The translations under genes and the position numbers were made by a program. The notes under the pieces were generated by a model. It saw nothing but the letters and a program-made list of their open reading frames with translations. It did not search any database and had not been told where the DNA came from. Below, piece by piece: positions 1 to 6,543 of a stretch of 6,685 nt of DNA. The number at the start of each line of letters is the position of its first letter. Within the stretch, counting starts at the first letter, position 1. Origin of the DNA: Gammaproteobacteria bacterium (GTDB lineage Bacteria; Pseudomonadota; Gammaproteobacteria; JAPPPA01); assembly GCA_028817755.1 (NCBI GenBank), contig JAPPPA010000050.1:292-6976 (forward strand). Direction: 5' to 3'.

Positions 1-2312
1 GTAGATAATCGTAAGTGGCTTTTGGTGGCATCGTTAGTGCGGCTGTTTGCTTTAGTGTATGGCGGCAAAAACCTGTACTTTGAAAGTGACTACAAAATCT
101 TTTTCAAACCGGATAACCCGCAGCTAAAAGCGTTTGAAAGAATTCAAGAAACCTTCGTTAAAGACGATGGTATGACCTTTGTTATCGCCCCGGATGACGG
201 CGATGCATTCAGTACCGACACCTTGTTGCTGGTAGAAGAGTTGACCGAATACGGCTGGCAAATGCCGACCTCTACTCGCGTTGATTCATTGACCAACTAT
301 CAGCACACCTATGCCGAAGGTGATGATCTGATCGTGGTCGACCTGATTGATGACGCTGCATCAGAAAAGACAGCGCAGAGTCAACGCCAGAACAGCGTGC
401 TGAAGCCAAGCGCATTGCGTTGGCTGAGCCGATTTTGCGGAATAACATGGTGTCTGATACCGGCCATGTAACCGCGGTTCAAGTGACCTTTGATATGTCT
501 GATGACCGTCTTGGTTACGAGCGTGAAACCGTAGAGCTAGTGAAAATTTCGCGTGAGAAGCGTGACGAAATGGAAGCTAAGTATCCAGGTCACACCATCT
601 ACCTTATGGGTATTCCCATTGTGAATACCGCCTTCAATGAAAACTCTATTGAAGATATGGGTACGCTGATTCCAGCGATGTATTTGCTCACATTGGTGCT
701 GTTGCTAGTGTTCTTCCGCAGCTGGGCGTCGGTACTAGTAACGCTAACAATTGTAGGTATGAGCACCGTCGCAGCAGAAGGTGCCGCTGGTTGGTTTGGT
801 ATTCCATTAAACCAAGTAAATATCTCGGCGCCCGTAGTAATTATGACCTTGGCGGTCTGTGACTCGGTTCACCTGTTAATTTTGTATCTGCGCAACCTTG
901 GTCGTGGCTTTACTAAAGCCGAAGCCATGCAGAAAACGCTGTCGGTGAATATGCAGCCGGTCTTCCTGACTTCATTTACCACCGCGATTGGTTTCTTAAG
1001 TTTGAACTTCGCTGATTCGCCACCGATTGCGGAGATGGGTAATGTTTGCGCCTTTGGTGTGATCGCCGCGTGGTTATTCACGCTGACTGTTTTGCCAGCC
1101 ATGATGATGGCGTTGCCTGCAACAGGCCGTAAAGATAAAACCGGTGAAGGCGAAAACGCTAACAACAGTGGTGTTTTGCAGAAGCTTGCTGGCGCGATTA
1201 TTTCGCACCCCACTAAGTTTTTGATTGGTTCGGTGTCAGTCGCCTTAGTGATGATTGCCGGCATGCCGAAAAACGAGCTCAACTACAACACCATTCAGTA
1301 TTTCCATAAAGGCGTACCGTTCCGTACGGCGGCTGACTTTATGCAGGAAAACCTGACTGGCTTCGACAACATCATGTACGAGCTAAGTTGTGGCAGCGCT
1401 AATTGCGTTAACGAGCCGGAGTTCTTGGCTAAAGTTGACGCTTTTGCCGATTGGTATGACGCGCGCCCTGAAACGACGCATGTAGATGTATTTACACGCA
1501 CCATGAAGCGCTTGAATCGCGTAATGAATAATGAGGATCCGGCGTTCTATAAAATTCCGGAGTCGCGTGATTTAGCGGCGCAGTATCACTTGCTGTATGA
1601 GTTGTCGTTGCAGTTTGGCTTGGATTTGGTCAACCAAATGAGCTTTGATAAGTCAGCGTTGCGCTTAAATGTGCGTATCGCGAATCAGTCAGCCCAGCAA
1701 ATTATTGATTTGGAAGCAGCCGCTCAAGAGTGGTTTGATACCAACGCGCCAGAGCTGAAAACAGATGGTTCGTCGATTTCACTCATGTTCTCGCATATTG
1801 GCCAACGCACGATTTACAGCATGCTGAGTGGTACGGCGCTAGCGATCTTATTGATCTCCGGTACACTGATTATTGCTCTGCGTTCATTTAAGTTCGGCAT
1901 TTTGTCGCTTATTCCAAACGCCTTCCCGGCCGCTATGGCCTTTGGTATTTGGGGTTACACCATGGGCTACATCAATATGTCTATCGCTGCGGTATTCAGT
2001 ATTACGTTGGGTATTGTTGTAGACGACACGGTGCACTTCCTTAGCAAATACCTGCGTGCCAGAAGGGTGGGTGGTAAATCTACTGAAGAATCTATTCGCT
2101 ACGCCTTTGACACCGTAGGCGCGGCTTTGATGGTGACCTCTATCGCCTTAGCAGCAGGTTTTGCGATTCTTGGTTTGTCAGACTTTGATGTGAATAGCGC
2201 CATGGGCAACATGGTTGCCATGACTATTATGTTGGCGGTGGTTTTCGACCTGTTGTTCTTGCCAGCGCTACTGATGAAGGTAGACCGCAAAGACGTGAAA
2301 AAGGCAGCTTAG
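1..2312 (+). pseudogene. RND/MMPL-superfamily transporter, 5'-partial and split by a -1 frame break
   Basis: Inner-membrane permease of the RND superfamily (MMPL/SSD-like 'predicted exporter' group); substrate unknown. Bases 1 to about 366 read in frame 1 (TM1 partly visible as KWLLVASLVRLFALVYG, then a periplasmic start with SDYKIFFKPDNPQ). From about 366 the homologous reading continues in frame 3 as DSAESTPEQRAEAKRIALAEPILRNN and on to the TAG at 2310-2312. Counting residues from the TTG at 420, hydrophobic helices lie near 82-120, 136-157, 183-230, 262-282, 465-545 and 566-617. The two RND halves are marked by CDSVH (147-151) and VDDTVHF (534-540), which are the TM4/TM10-type charged motifs. 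A large periplasmic loop (about 285-460) carries a close Cys pair (C324, C329). The true start is upstream of the window. Adding one A in the run at 365-368 restores a single reading frame, so this is either a recent mutation or a sequencing or assembly error. Family assignment is firm; loss of function is uncertain. Confidence 0.85.
361..369 (+). other. Frameshift site in the transporter gene (short by one A)
   Basis: In frame 1 the bases read TCA GAA AAG ACA and then drift into a composition unlike the family until a stop at 469-471. Re-reading one base (GAA, AAA, GAC, AGC) gives a continuous family-like protein, so the break maps to the AAAA run at 365-368. The upstream GAA codon does not re-pair well after a -1 slip, and there is no canonical X-XXY-YYZ heptamer. 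Programmed frameshifting is therefore less likely than a one-base deletion or a homopolymer read error. Confidence 0.75.
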
Positions 2313-2321
2313 CAACTGCCT
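2298..2321 (-). terminator. Intrinsic terminator at the convergent transporter/thioesterase junction
   Basis: Read on the minus strand, AGGCAG (2321-2316), an 8-nt loop and CTGCCT (2307-2302) form a 6-bp stem, and the run of five T's begins with the last stem base (2302-2298). This is a good rho-independent signal for the thioesterase transcript. The thioesterase TAA (2311-2309) and the transporter TAG (2310-2312) both lie in the loop. On the plus strand the same stem is followed by TGTTGTTT, a weaker tail, so it may also stop the transporter transcript. Confidence 0.6.
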
Positions 2322-2821
2322 GTTGTTTCGCAGCGGTAGCGTTTGAGTTCTTCAGCCTGCCGCAAGCGTTGTTCACGGCGCAGCTGTGCTTCGCCCCAGC
2401 GTAATTTCTCGCTGTCGGTTTCTGGGATTAGCTCAGGAACCGCCACCGCTTTACCGTTTTCATCGACCGCGATAAATGTGAGATAAGCCGACACAATGTG
2501 TTGGCGTTCACCGGTATGGCTGTCTTCAGCCTCGACGCGCGCGCCGATTTCCATTGAACTGTTCCAGCTACGATTTACTGCTGCTGAAAAGACTAAAGTG
2601 TGACCTTGTTTAGCTGGTGCTAGAAAGTGCAGCGCGTCTACAGACGCGGTGACACAGGTTTGCCCCGCATGGCGCTCCGCCACCACTAAAGCCATTCGAT
2701 CAATATGCGCCATGATGGCACCGCCAAAAACCGTTTGGTGACTGTTGATGTCGTTTGGAAAAACTTTGTGAACTTGGTCAGCTACGGATGATGCAGCAAC
2801 GGATTTTTGTGGCCTAGACAT
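2309..2821 (-). CDS. Acyl-CoA thioesterase, single hotdog domain (YciA/ACOT7-like)
   Basis: A 170-aa cytosolic hotdog-fold enzyme expected to hydrolyse acyl-CoA to free fatty acid and CoA. The 4HBT core covers about residues 14-125. The signature PNDINSHQTVFGGAIMAHID (22-41) matches the conserved N..G..FGG..M..iD segment of YciA and ACOT proteins, with the central hotdog helix following and D41/E49 in positions typical of the family. VDALHFLAPAKQGH (61-74) and MEIGARVEAED (90-100) are the usual following strands. The tail (138-165) is a charged, Arg- and Glu-rich helix beyond the core. The ATG at 2821 is the only start that keeps the whole domain; there is no clear Shine-Dalgarno before it. 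It is divergent from pyrE across 32 bp and convergent, with overlapping stops, on the transporter. Chain-length preference cannot be read from sequence. Confidence 0.88.
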   Translation of the reverse strand: MSRPQKSVAASSVADQVHKVFPNDINSHQTVFGGAIMAHIDRMALVVAERHAGQTCVTASVDALHFLAPAKQGHTLVFSAAVNRSWNSSMEIGARVEAEDSHTGERQHIVSAYLTFIAVDENGKAVAVPELIPETDSEKLRWGEAQLRREQRLRQAEELKRYRCETTGSC

Positions 2822-2826
2822 GTAAA

Positions 2827-2838
2827 ATTCGCGCGAAT
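2827..2838. promoter_or_regulatory. Perfect 12-bp palindrome in the thioesterase/pyrE divergent spacer
   Basis: ATTCGCGCGAAT is self-complementary over all 12 bases and sits in the middle of the only spacer (2822-2853) between two divergent starts. It could be an operator affecting both genes. TAAAAT (2823-2828) just before it resembles a -10 box for pyrE, but I see no good -35 element at the right distance, so pyrE promoter elements may lie inside the thioesterase start. The function is inferred from position and symmetry only. Confidence 0.35.
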
Positions 2839-2853
2839 AATTAGGACGGTTGC

Positions 2854-3498
2854 ATGAAACCCTATCAGAAAAAATTCCTAGAGCTAGCGATTGAGCGCGG
2901 CGTATTGAAATTCGGCGAGTTCGAGCTGAAGTCTGGCCGCGTAAGTCCTTACTTCTTTAATGCAGGCTTATTCAACCAAGGTTCAGACTTGGCGACTTTA
3001 GGCGAGTGCTACGCCGCAGCGATCGAGGATCAGCTAGGTAGCGACTGGCAAGTACTGTTTGGCCCAGCTTATAAAGGTATTCCTTTAGCGAGTGCTACCG
3101 CTGTGAGCCTAGTGCGCGACTTAAATATGGATCGCCCATGGTGCTTTAACCGCAAAGAGAAAAAAGATCACGGCGAGGGAGGCAGTCTTGTTGGTGCTGC
3201 CTTGGAAGGTCGCGTGGTGATTGTAGATGATGTGATTACTGCAGGTACGGCGATTCGTGAGTCGATCGACATTATTAATGCGGAAGGTGCAGAGCCTTAT
3301 GCTGTGCTTGTGGCCCTGGATCGCCAAGAGCGCGGCGCGGGTGAGTTGTCTGCGATTCAAGAAGTTGAGCAGGACTACGGCCTGAAAGTGGCCAGCATTA
3401 TTAACCTAGCGGATTTAATTGCATGGTTGCGTACGCAGCCGCATCGCGAGGCAGAATTAGAAGCGGTTAATGGTTACCGAGCACAGTACGGTATCTAA
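2854..3498 (+). CDS. pyrE: Orotate phosphoribosyltransferase
   Basis: Joins orotate to PRPP to give orotidine 5'-monophosphate and pyrophosphate, the fifth step of de novo pyrimidine synthesis; acts as a cytosolic dimer. At 214 aa it is within a residue of the enterobacterial enzyme and collinear with it. Visible motifs are FELKSGRVSPYFFNAG (23-38) for orotate and phosphate contacts, GPAYKGIPLA (70-79), and the mobile catalytic loop FNRKEKKDHGEGG (98-110) with its Lys and His residues. The PRPP-binding signature is VVIVDDVITAGTA (121-133), followed by LDRQERG. The ATG at 2854 is preceded by AGGA (2843-2846) at 7-nt spacing. It stands alone on its strand and is followed by a strong terminator 23 bp after the stop; no attenuator-like leader ORF is visible upstream. 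All key residues appear present. Confidence 0.97.
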   Translation: MKPYQKKFLELAIERGVLKFGEFELKSGRVSPYFFNAGLFNQGSDLATLGECYAAAIEDQLGSDWQVLFGPAYKGIPLASATAVSLVRDLNMDRPWCFNRKEKKDHGEGGSLVGAALEGRVVIVDDVITAGTAIRESIDIINAEGAEPYAVLVALDRQERGAGELSAIQEVEQDYGLKVASIINLADLIAWLRTQPHREAELEAVNGYRAQYGI

Positions 3499-3520
3499 CT
3501 GGCGAAGAAGCATAGGTATT

Positions 3521-3546
3521 AAAAAGGGCCGTTAAGGCCCTTTTTT
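3521..3546. terminator. Bidirectional intrinsic terminator between pyrE and the barrel gene
   Basis: AAAAAGGGCC, a GTTAA loop, then GGCCCTTTTTT: a 5-bp GC-only stem (3526-3530 with 3536-3540) that can be lengthened by A-T pairs. It has a T run of six on the plus strand and of five on the minus strand. It starts 23 bp past the pyrE stop and lies 9 bp past the stop of the convergent minus-strand gene, so it should end both the pyrE transcript and the min operon transcript. Confidence 0.92.
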
Positions 3547-3554
3547 ATTAGCTG

Positions 3555-4370
3555 TTAGAAGCTGAGTAGGGCGCCCACATAGGCCCCGTCGAGTTCAATA
3601 TCAACACGGTCGCCGTTGTCGGTATTGTCGATCTCAACATCAAAGCTGCGGTAGCCTGCCTCGGCGCCAAAACCAAAGCGGCCATTTTCAATTGGCTTCC
3701 AACTTACACCGTACTCCAGGGCTAGGAATGCGGCGCTACCTGAGCTCACGCCGTTGGCGCGGACATGGAAACGAAGATTGGGTAGCGCGTAAACGTTTAA
3801 ACCGGTGTATACGGCTGGGATGATGGTATTGAATTCGTCATCGCTAACCGGGTCGGTTTCGGTTCTTACGACGACGGTGCCATCTACATAGCTCAAACTA
3901 ATACCGAGATCGAAAGTCAGTATTTCGTTACCGAAACGGCTCCACCATGCCACGGTAGGCGCTGATGCTTCGGCTGTAGCAGTCACTTCGGTGGTCGTAG
4001 GAGGAGCTGGGAAGAGCCCGCCGCCGCCACCGCCGCCGGTGCCATCGTCACATTCGCGAGTGGTGTTATCTGCGGTACAACCGCCCATGCTTTCAACGTC
4101 ATACATAAAGAAGCCAACGTTGCCACGGCTAGTGCCCTGCTTTTCCCATGCAATGCGGTAGTAACCACTGTCGCCGCTGCTCATGTCGAGGTCACTATCA
4201 ACGTCGTAAGTGACGTTGCCACTGGTTTGCGAGCCTTGGTCGGTAACAGTGCCGCTAGGATCATAATTCCAAGTGCCGACCAAGATTTGCCATTCGCCTT
4301 CAGGCTCTGCCTGAGCAGTGCCTATAAAGCTGGCTAGTCCGAGTGTTAAAGCGGCGAGTGTTTTACGCAT
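3555..4370 (-). CDS. Outer-membrane beta-barrel protein, TIGR04219-like
   Basis: A 271-aa exported protein of unknown role. Residues 1-21 form a Sec signal peptide (MRKTLAALTLGLASFIGTAQA), with cleavage likely after TAQA. The mature chain alternates polar and aromatic residues in strand-like stretches and ends in Phe (GALLSF), the outer-membrane barrel C-terminal signature. The segments FDLGISLSYVDG (153-164), IPAVYTGLNVYALP (184-197) and the C-terminal GAEAGYRSFDVEID with DGAYVGALLSF recall the TIGR04219 barrel family from memory; this was not checked by search. An atypical insert at about 98-140 holds two Cys (C98, C107), seven consecutive Gly (112-118) and a Pro/Thr-rich stretch, probably an extracellular loop. 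The ATG has GGAGA (4380-4376) upstream. It begins 26 bp after the minE stop on the same strand, so it is probably the last gene of the min transcript. The ligand or substrate is unknown. Confidence 0.8.
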   Translation of the reverse strand: MRKTLAALTLGLASFIGTAQAEPEGEWQILVGTWNYDPSGTVTDQGSQTSGNVTYDVDSDLDMSSGDSGYYRIAWEKQGTSRGNVGFFMYDVESMGGCTADNTTRECDDGTGGGGGGGLFPAPPTTTEVTATAEASAPTVAWWSRFGNEILTFDLGISLSYVDGTVVVRTETDPVSDDEFNTIIPAVYTGLNVYALPNLRFHVRANGVSSGSAAFLALEYGVSWKPIENGRFGFGAEAGYRSFDVEIDNTDNGDRVDIELDGAYVGALLSF

Positions 4371-4396
4371 GGCTGTCTCCGATGAGCGTCGCGGGT

Positions 4397-4657
4397 TTAT
4401 CCAGCGAGCGCGTTTTCCGGTAGCGTAACGTTTAATTCCAATACTTCACAGCCTTCGCCGCTTTCCATTTGGAAGTCTACGGCGTTGTCTTCTACGGCAA
4501 CATATTTGCGAATCGCCGCGAGTACATCGGCCTGCAAGCTCGGTAACCAATCCGGTGCGTTACGTTGCTGGCGCTGGTGGGCAACAATAATTTGTAGTCG
4601 CTCTTTGGCAACCGATGCGGTCGGTTGCTTGCGACGGAAGTAGTCCATAAAGCTCAT
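4397..4657 (-). CDS. minE: Cell division topological specificity factor MinE
   Basis: An 86-aa partner of MinD that stimulates its ATPase, releases MinCD from the membrane near midcell and drives pole-to-pole oscillation. The N-terminal amphipathic membrane-targeting segment MSFMDYFRRK (1-10) is present. It is followed by AKERLQIIVAHQR (17-29), the anti-MinCD region that contacts MinD, and by the dimerisation domain (about 36-82) with LPSLQADVLAAIRKYV and VLELNVTLPE. Length is normal for the family. The ATG is set by GGGAG (4668-4664), which lies within the last codons of minD; the gap to the minD stop is only 2 bp, implying translational coupling and a fixed MinD:MinE ratio. Confidence 0.96.
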   Translation of the reverse strand: MSFMDYFRRKQPTASVAKERLQIIVAHQRQQRNAPDWLPSLQADVLAAIRKYVAVEDNAVDFQMESGEGCEVLELNVTLPENALAG

Positions 4658-4659
4658 GC

Positions 4660-5472
4660 TTAGCTCCCAAACATGCGGCCAAAGAAGCCTTTTTTCTTGT
4701 TATCTACGAAGCGGAACTCAACGTCTTTTCCTAGGAATCGCTCAATTAGGTCGTCGTAGGCTTGGCCCGCGTCACTTTCGTTATCCAAGATTACTGGCGC
4801 ACCTTGGTTCGAAGCGTTTAACACCGCGGTAGACTCTGGAATAACGCCTAATAGCGGAATAGCCAAGATGTCTTGCACGTCTTCTACTGACAGCATTTCG
4901 CCAGTTTCTACACGGCTAGGTGAGTAGCGGGTAAGCACGAGGTGTTCTTTAATGCATGGCTCGTCATTGGCGGCACGGTGAGTCTTGCTCGAAAGTAGAC
5001 CAAGAATACGATCTGAGTCGCGAACTGAAGATACTTCAGGGTTGGTCACCACCAGCGCTTCGTCAGCGTAGAACATGGCAAGGTGAGCGCCTTTTTCAAT
5101 ACCGGCGGGTGAATCGCAAATAATGAAATCGAAGCCGTCGGCTTTCAGGTCATCTAGTACGCGCTTAACACCTTCTTGGCTTAATGCGTCTTTGTCGCGG
5201 GTTTGTGAAGCGGCGAGGACGTATAGGTTTTCAATGCGCTTATCTTTGATTAAAGCTTGGCGCAGTGTAGCTTCGCCGTTGATTACGTTTACAAAGTCGT
5301 AAACCACGCGGCGCTCGCAACCCATAATGAGGTCGAGGTTACGTAGACCCACATCAAAGTCGATAACAGCAGTTTTGTAGCCTTTCATGGCTAGGCCCGT
5401 TGCGAATGCAGCGCTGGTGGTGGTTTTACCTACGCCACCTTTGCCGCTAGTGACAACAACAATTTTACTCAC
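4660..5472 (-). CDS. minD: Septum site-determining ATPase MinD
   Basis: A 270-aa ParA/MinD-type P-loop ATPase that dimerises on ATP, binds the inner membrane and recruits MinC, then is released by MinE. The deviant Walker A is GKGGVGKT (10-17), with signature K11 and P-loop K16. The switch region AVIDFDVGLRNLDLIMGCERR (35-55) is nearly the enterobacterial sequence, and Walker B is FIICDSPAGIE (116-126). The chain ends in a basic amphipathic membrane-targeting helix (about 259-270, KKKGFFGRMFGS). The start is GTG at 5472 with AGAGGA (5485-5480) at 7-nt spacing, and no in-frame ATG gives a better fit. It lies 15 bp after minC and 2 bp before minE. Nothing is missing or truncated. Confidence 0.98.
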   Translation of the reverse strand: MSKIVVVTSGKGGVGKTTTSAAFATGLAMKGYKTAVIDFDVGLRNLDLIMGCERRVVYDFVNVINGEATLRQALIKDKRIENLYVLAASQTRDKDALSQEGVKRVLDDLKADGFDFIICDSPAGIEKGAHLAMFYADEALVVTNPEVSSVRDSDRILGLLSSKTHRAANDEPCIKEHLVLTRYSPSRVETGEMLSVEDVQDILAIPLLGVIPESTAVLNASNQGAPVILDNESDAGQAYDDLIERFLGKDVEFRFVDNKKKGFFGRMFGS

Positions 5473-5487
5473 GGATAAGTCCTCTAT

Positions 5488-6192
5488 TTAGCCGAGCGCC
5501 GCAATGGCGAGTTGGTCGGCTTGCAGTTGAATATGGCTTGCGCGTTGGCGCAGAGATTCGTCTAGTTCTTCGCTGACTTTAAATACGCCAGCAATGGCTA
5601 CCAGCTCGGCATCGAGCTGGCGGCAAAAAATATGGCAGTTTTCGTCACCTTGGGCGCCAGCAAAAGCGCGGCCACGTAAAGCGCCGTAAATATGGATATT
5701 GCCTTTGGCAATGACTTCGGCTCCGGCGCCTACTTGGCCGAGGACAATTAAGTCACCGTCGCTCACAACCTGTTGACCAGATCGCACGGGTTGTTTCACC
5801 ACTTTGGTGCTGCTTTGTGGTTTCGGTGTGCTGGGGTTGGTCGCAGCCGTTTGCGGTTTGCTGGTTTCCAATTCAAGCACGCCTAGGCCAGCGCTAGCAG
5901 CGAGTGCTTCGGCATTGTTACTGCGGCTAGTAATTGCGACCGGTATTAGGCTCAGAGTCTTAAGCTGTTGGCAAAGCTGAGCGATATCTAGTGGTTGCGC
6001 CTCGTCGGTTACGTGCAGCGCCACAGGGGCGTTACGGAATAGGTCTGGCGCTAATTGCAATTGCTGTTGCAGCTGAATAATAAGCTGGGAAACGTTGTTG
6101 CTTAGAACGTCTAACACGGCAATGCCAGCCATGCGGTTGCGTAATACGAAGCTTTCGCTTTGGTTGTCCAAAGCCGGAGCGGTAGCAGTCAC
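5488..6192 (-). CDS. minC: Septum site-determining protein MinC
   Basis: Inhibitor of FtsZ polymerisation that MinD brings to the membrane and poles. The N-terminal domain (about 1-108) runs from SFVLRNRMAGIAVLDV through VALHVTD and SLIPVAITS. A 25-residue linker rich in Pro, Thr, Ser and Gln (109-134) precedes the C-terminal beta-helix domain (135-225), with PVRSGQQ (136-141, the MinD-binding RSGQ), DGDLIVLGQVGAGAEVIAKG, IHIYGALRGRAFAGA and AELVAIAGVF. I chose GTG at 6192 (234 aa). It leaves a short tail before SFVLR as in the enterobacterial protein, and AGAAGA (6204-6199) lies 6 nt upstream. A longer in-frame GTG at 6228 would add 12 basic residues (246 aa) with no family counterpart. First gene of the operon. 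Confidence 0.94.
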   Translation of the reverse strand: MTATAPALDNQSESFVLRNRMAGIAVLDVLSNNVSQLIIQLQQQLQLAPDLFRNAPVALHVTDEAQPLDIAQLCQQLKTLSLIPVAITSRSNNAEALAASAGLGVLELETSKPQTAATNPSTPKPQSSTKVVKQPVRSGQQVVSDGDLIVLGQVGAGAEVIAKGNIHIYGALRGRAFAGAQGDENCHIFCRQLDAELVAIAGVFKVSEELDESLRQRASHIQLQADQLAIAALG

Positions 6193-6308
6193 AAATGGTC
6201 TTCTATTGAATCTAGCAGGAAGCAACACAGGCTGAGGCCTAGAGAAAAGGCTCGCACTTTATGTTGCAGTGCACACTATGCCGCAAGCGTCGTTTTCAAA
6301 CAATGGTT

Positions 6309-6320
6309 AAGCCGCGGCTT
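6309..6320. repeat. Perfect 12-bp palindrome AAGCCGCGGCTT
   Basis: All 12 bases are self-complementary and symmetry stops on both flanks. It lies about 115 bp upstream of the minC start, between the min operon and the divergent lipoprotein gene, where a dimeric regulator could bind. It has no T run and so is not a terminator. Chance occurrence is possible. Confidence 0.4.
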
Positions 6321-6406
6321 TGCGATTTATTGGACAACCGTTCATCGGCCATATTGTTCCGCTCTTCCCCACGTTAGTCGCTATTTCTACCACCCGCCCC
6401 AACAAA

Positions 6407-6433
6407 CTGACCGTAGGGTTAATTGCGTATATA
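6407..6433 (+). promoter_or_regulatory. Candidate sigma-70 promoter for the lipoprotein gene
   Basis: CTGACC (6407-6412) and TATATA (6428-6433) resemble -35 and -10 boxes with a 15-bp spacer, slightly short. A transcript starting near 6440 would have a leader of about 100 nt that includes all the hairpins and the small upstream ORF. Matches are imperfect. Confidence 0.25.
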
Positions 6434-6480
6434 CCCGCGACCATCTTCCCTCCATAGTGAGTTCAGGTTCACAAAACAAA

Positions 6481-6510
6481 GCAGGCATCACGGGGTTGTG
6501 AATGACCTGC
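6481..6510 (+). promoter_or_regulatory. Leader hairpin 1
   Basis: GCAGG (6481-6485) pairs with CCTGC (6506-6510). Inside it TCAC (6488-6491) pairs with GTGA (6498-6501) around a GGGGTT loop, with an asymmetric internal loop between the two stems. The purine-rich GGGG sits in the apical loop and the ATG of a tiny upstream ORF (6502) falls in the internal loop. The pairing is seen by eye; no known riboswitch class was recognised. Confidence 0.35.
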
Positions 6511-6516
6511 AAATAG
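6502..6516 (+). CDS. Putative four-codon upstream ORF (MTCK)
   Basis: ATG ACC TGC AAA TAG follows GGGG (6492-6495) at 6-nt spacing, much like the initiation site of the lipoprotein 42 bp downstream. It is in the same frame as the lipoprotein and its TAG is the last in-frame stop before that gene. The TAG shares its G with the first base of the next hairpin (6516-6530), so a ribosome ending here would cover that hairpin. It may be a regulatory leader ORF or a chance ATG; there is no conservation evidence from one sequence. Confidence 0.25.
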   Translation: MTCK

Positions 6517-6530
6517 AAGCCAAGGGCTTC
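6516..6530 (+). promoter_or_regulatory. Leader hairpin 2 (GAAGCC-AAG-GGCTTC)
   Basis: A perfect 6-bp stem with a 3-nt loop, starting at the last base of the upstream ORF stop and ending 2 nt before the GGGG Shine-Dalgarno (6533-6536) of the lipoprotein. There is no T run, so it is not a terminator. Its position suggests an effect on ribosome access, but this is inferred. Confidence 0.4.
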
Positions 6531-6543
6531 ACGGGGAAAGACA

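Larger units (their letters stand above)
6193..6543. other. Intergenic regulatory region between minC and the divergent lipoprotein gene
   Basis: About 350 bp with no convincing gene; the open frames here have no family-like composition. It must hold the min promoter (minus strand) and the lipoprotein promoter (plus strand). A weak minus-strand candidate is TTGCGG (6285-6280) with CATAAA (6263-6258), 16-bp spacing. A second plus-strand candidate, TTGGAC (6330-6335) with TATTGT (6352-6357), also has 16-bp spacing. The right third (from about 6481) is a structured leader described separately. Promoter calls here are by eye and low in confidence. Confidence 0.5.

Noticed and set aside
361..369. 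Programmed -1 ribosomal frameshifting in the transporter
   Set aside because: AAG can slip to AAA but the preceding GAA would mispair, there is no X-XXY-YYZ heptamer, and MMPL/RND transporters are not known to use it. A one-base indel is simpler.
869..1282. Minus-strand open frame of 137 codons inside the transporter
   Set aside because: It lies wholly antisense to clear transmembrane coding sequence and shows no family-like features of its own.
1295..1504. Minus-strand 69-codon frame inside the transporter
   Set aside because: Shadow of the periplasmic loop coding sequence; no motif or plausible start site.
3983..4168. Minus-strand 61-codon frame inside the barrel gene
   Set aside because: Alternate-frame shadow of the Gly-rich insert; the signal peptide and terminal Phe support the longer frame.
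6160..6501. Plus-strand 113-codon frame over the minC start and the spacer
   Set aside because: It overlaps the minC N-terminus antisense, is rich in Ser, Arg, His and Cys with no recognisable domain, and lacks a Shine-Dalgarno.
6481..6543. Known riboswitch (for example c-di-GMP, preQ1 or glycine) in the lipoprotein leader
   Set aside because: The hairpins are short and I could not match any conserved aptamer core by eye.
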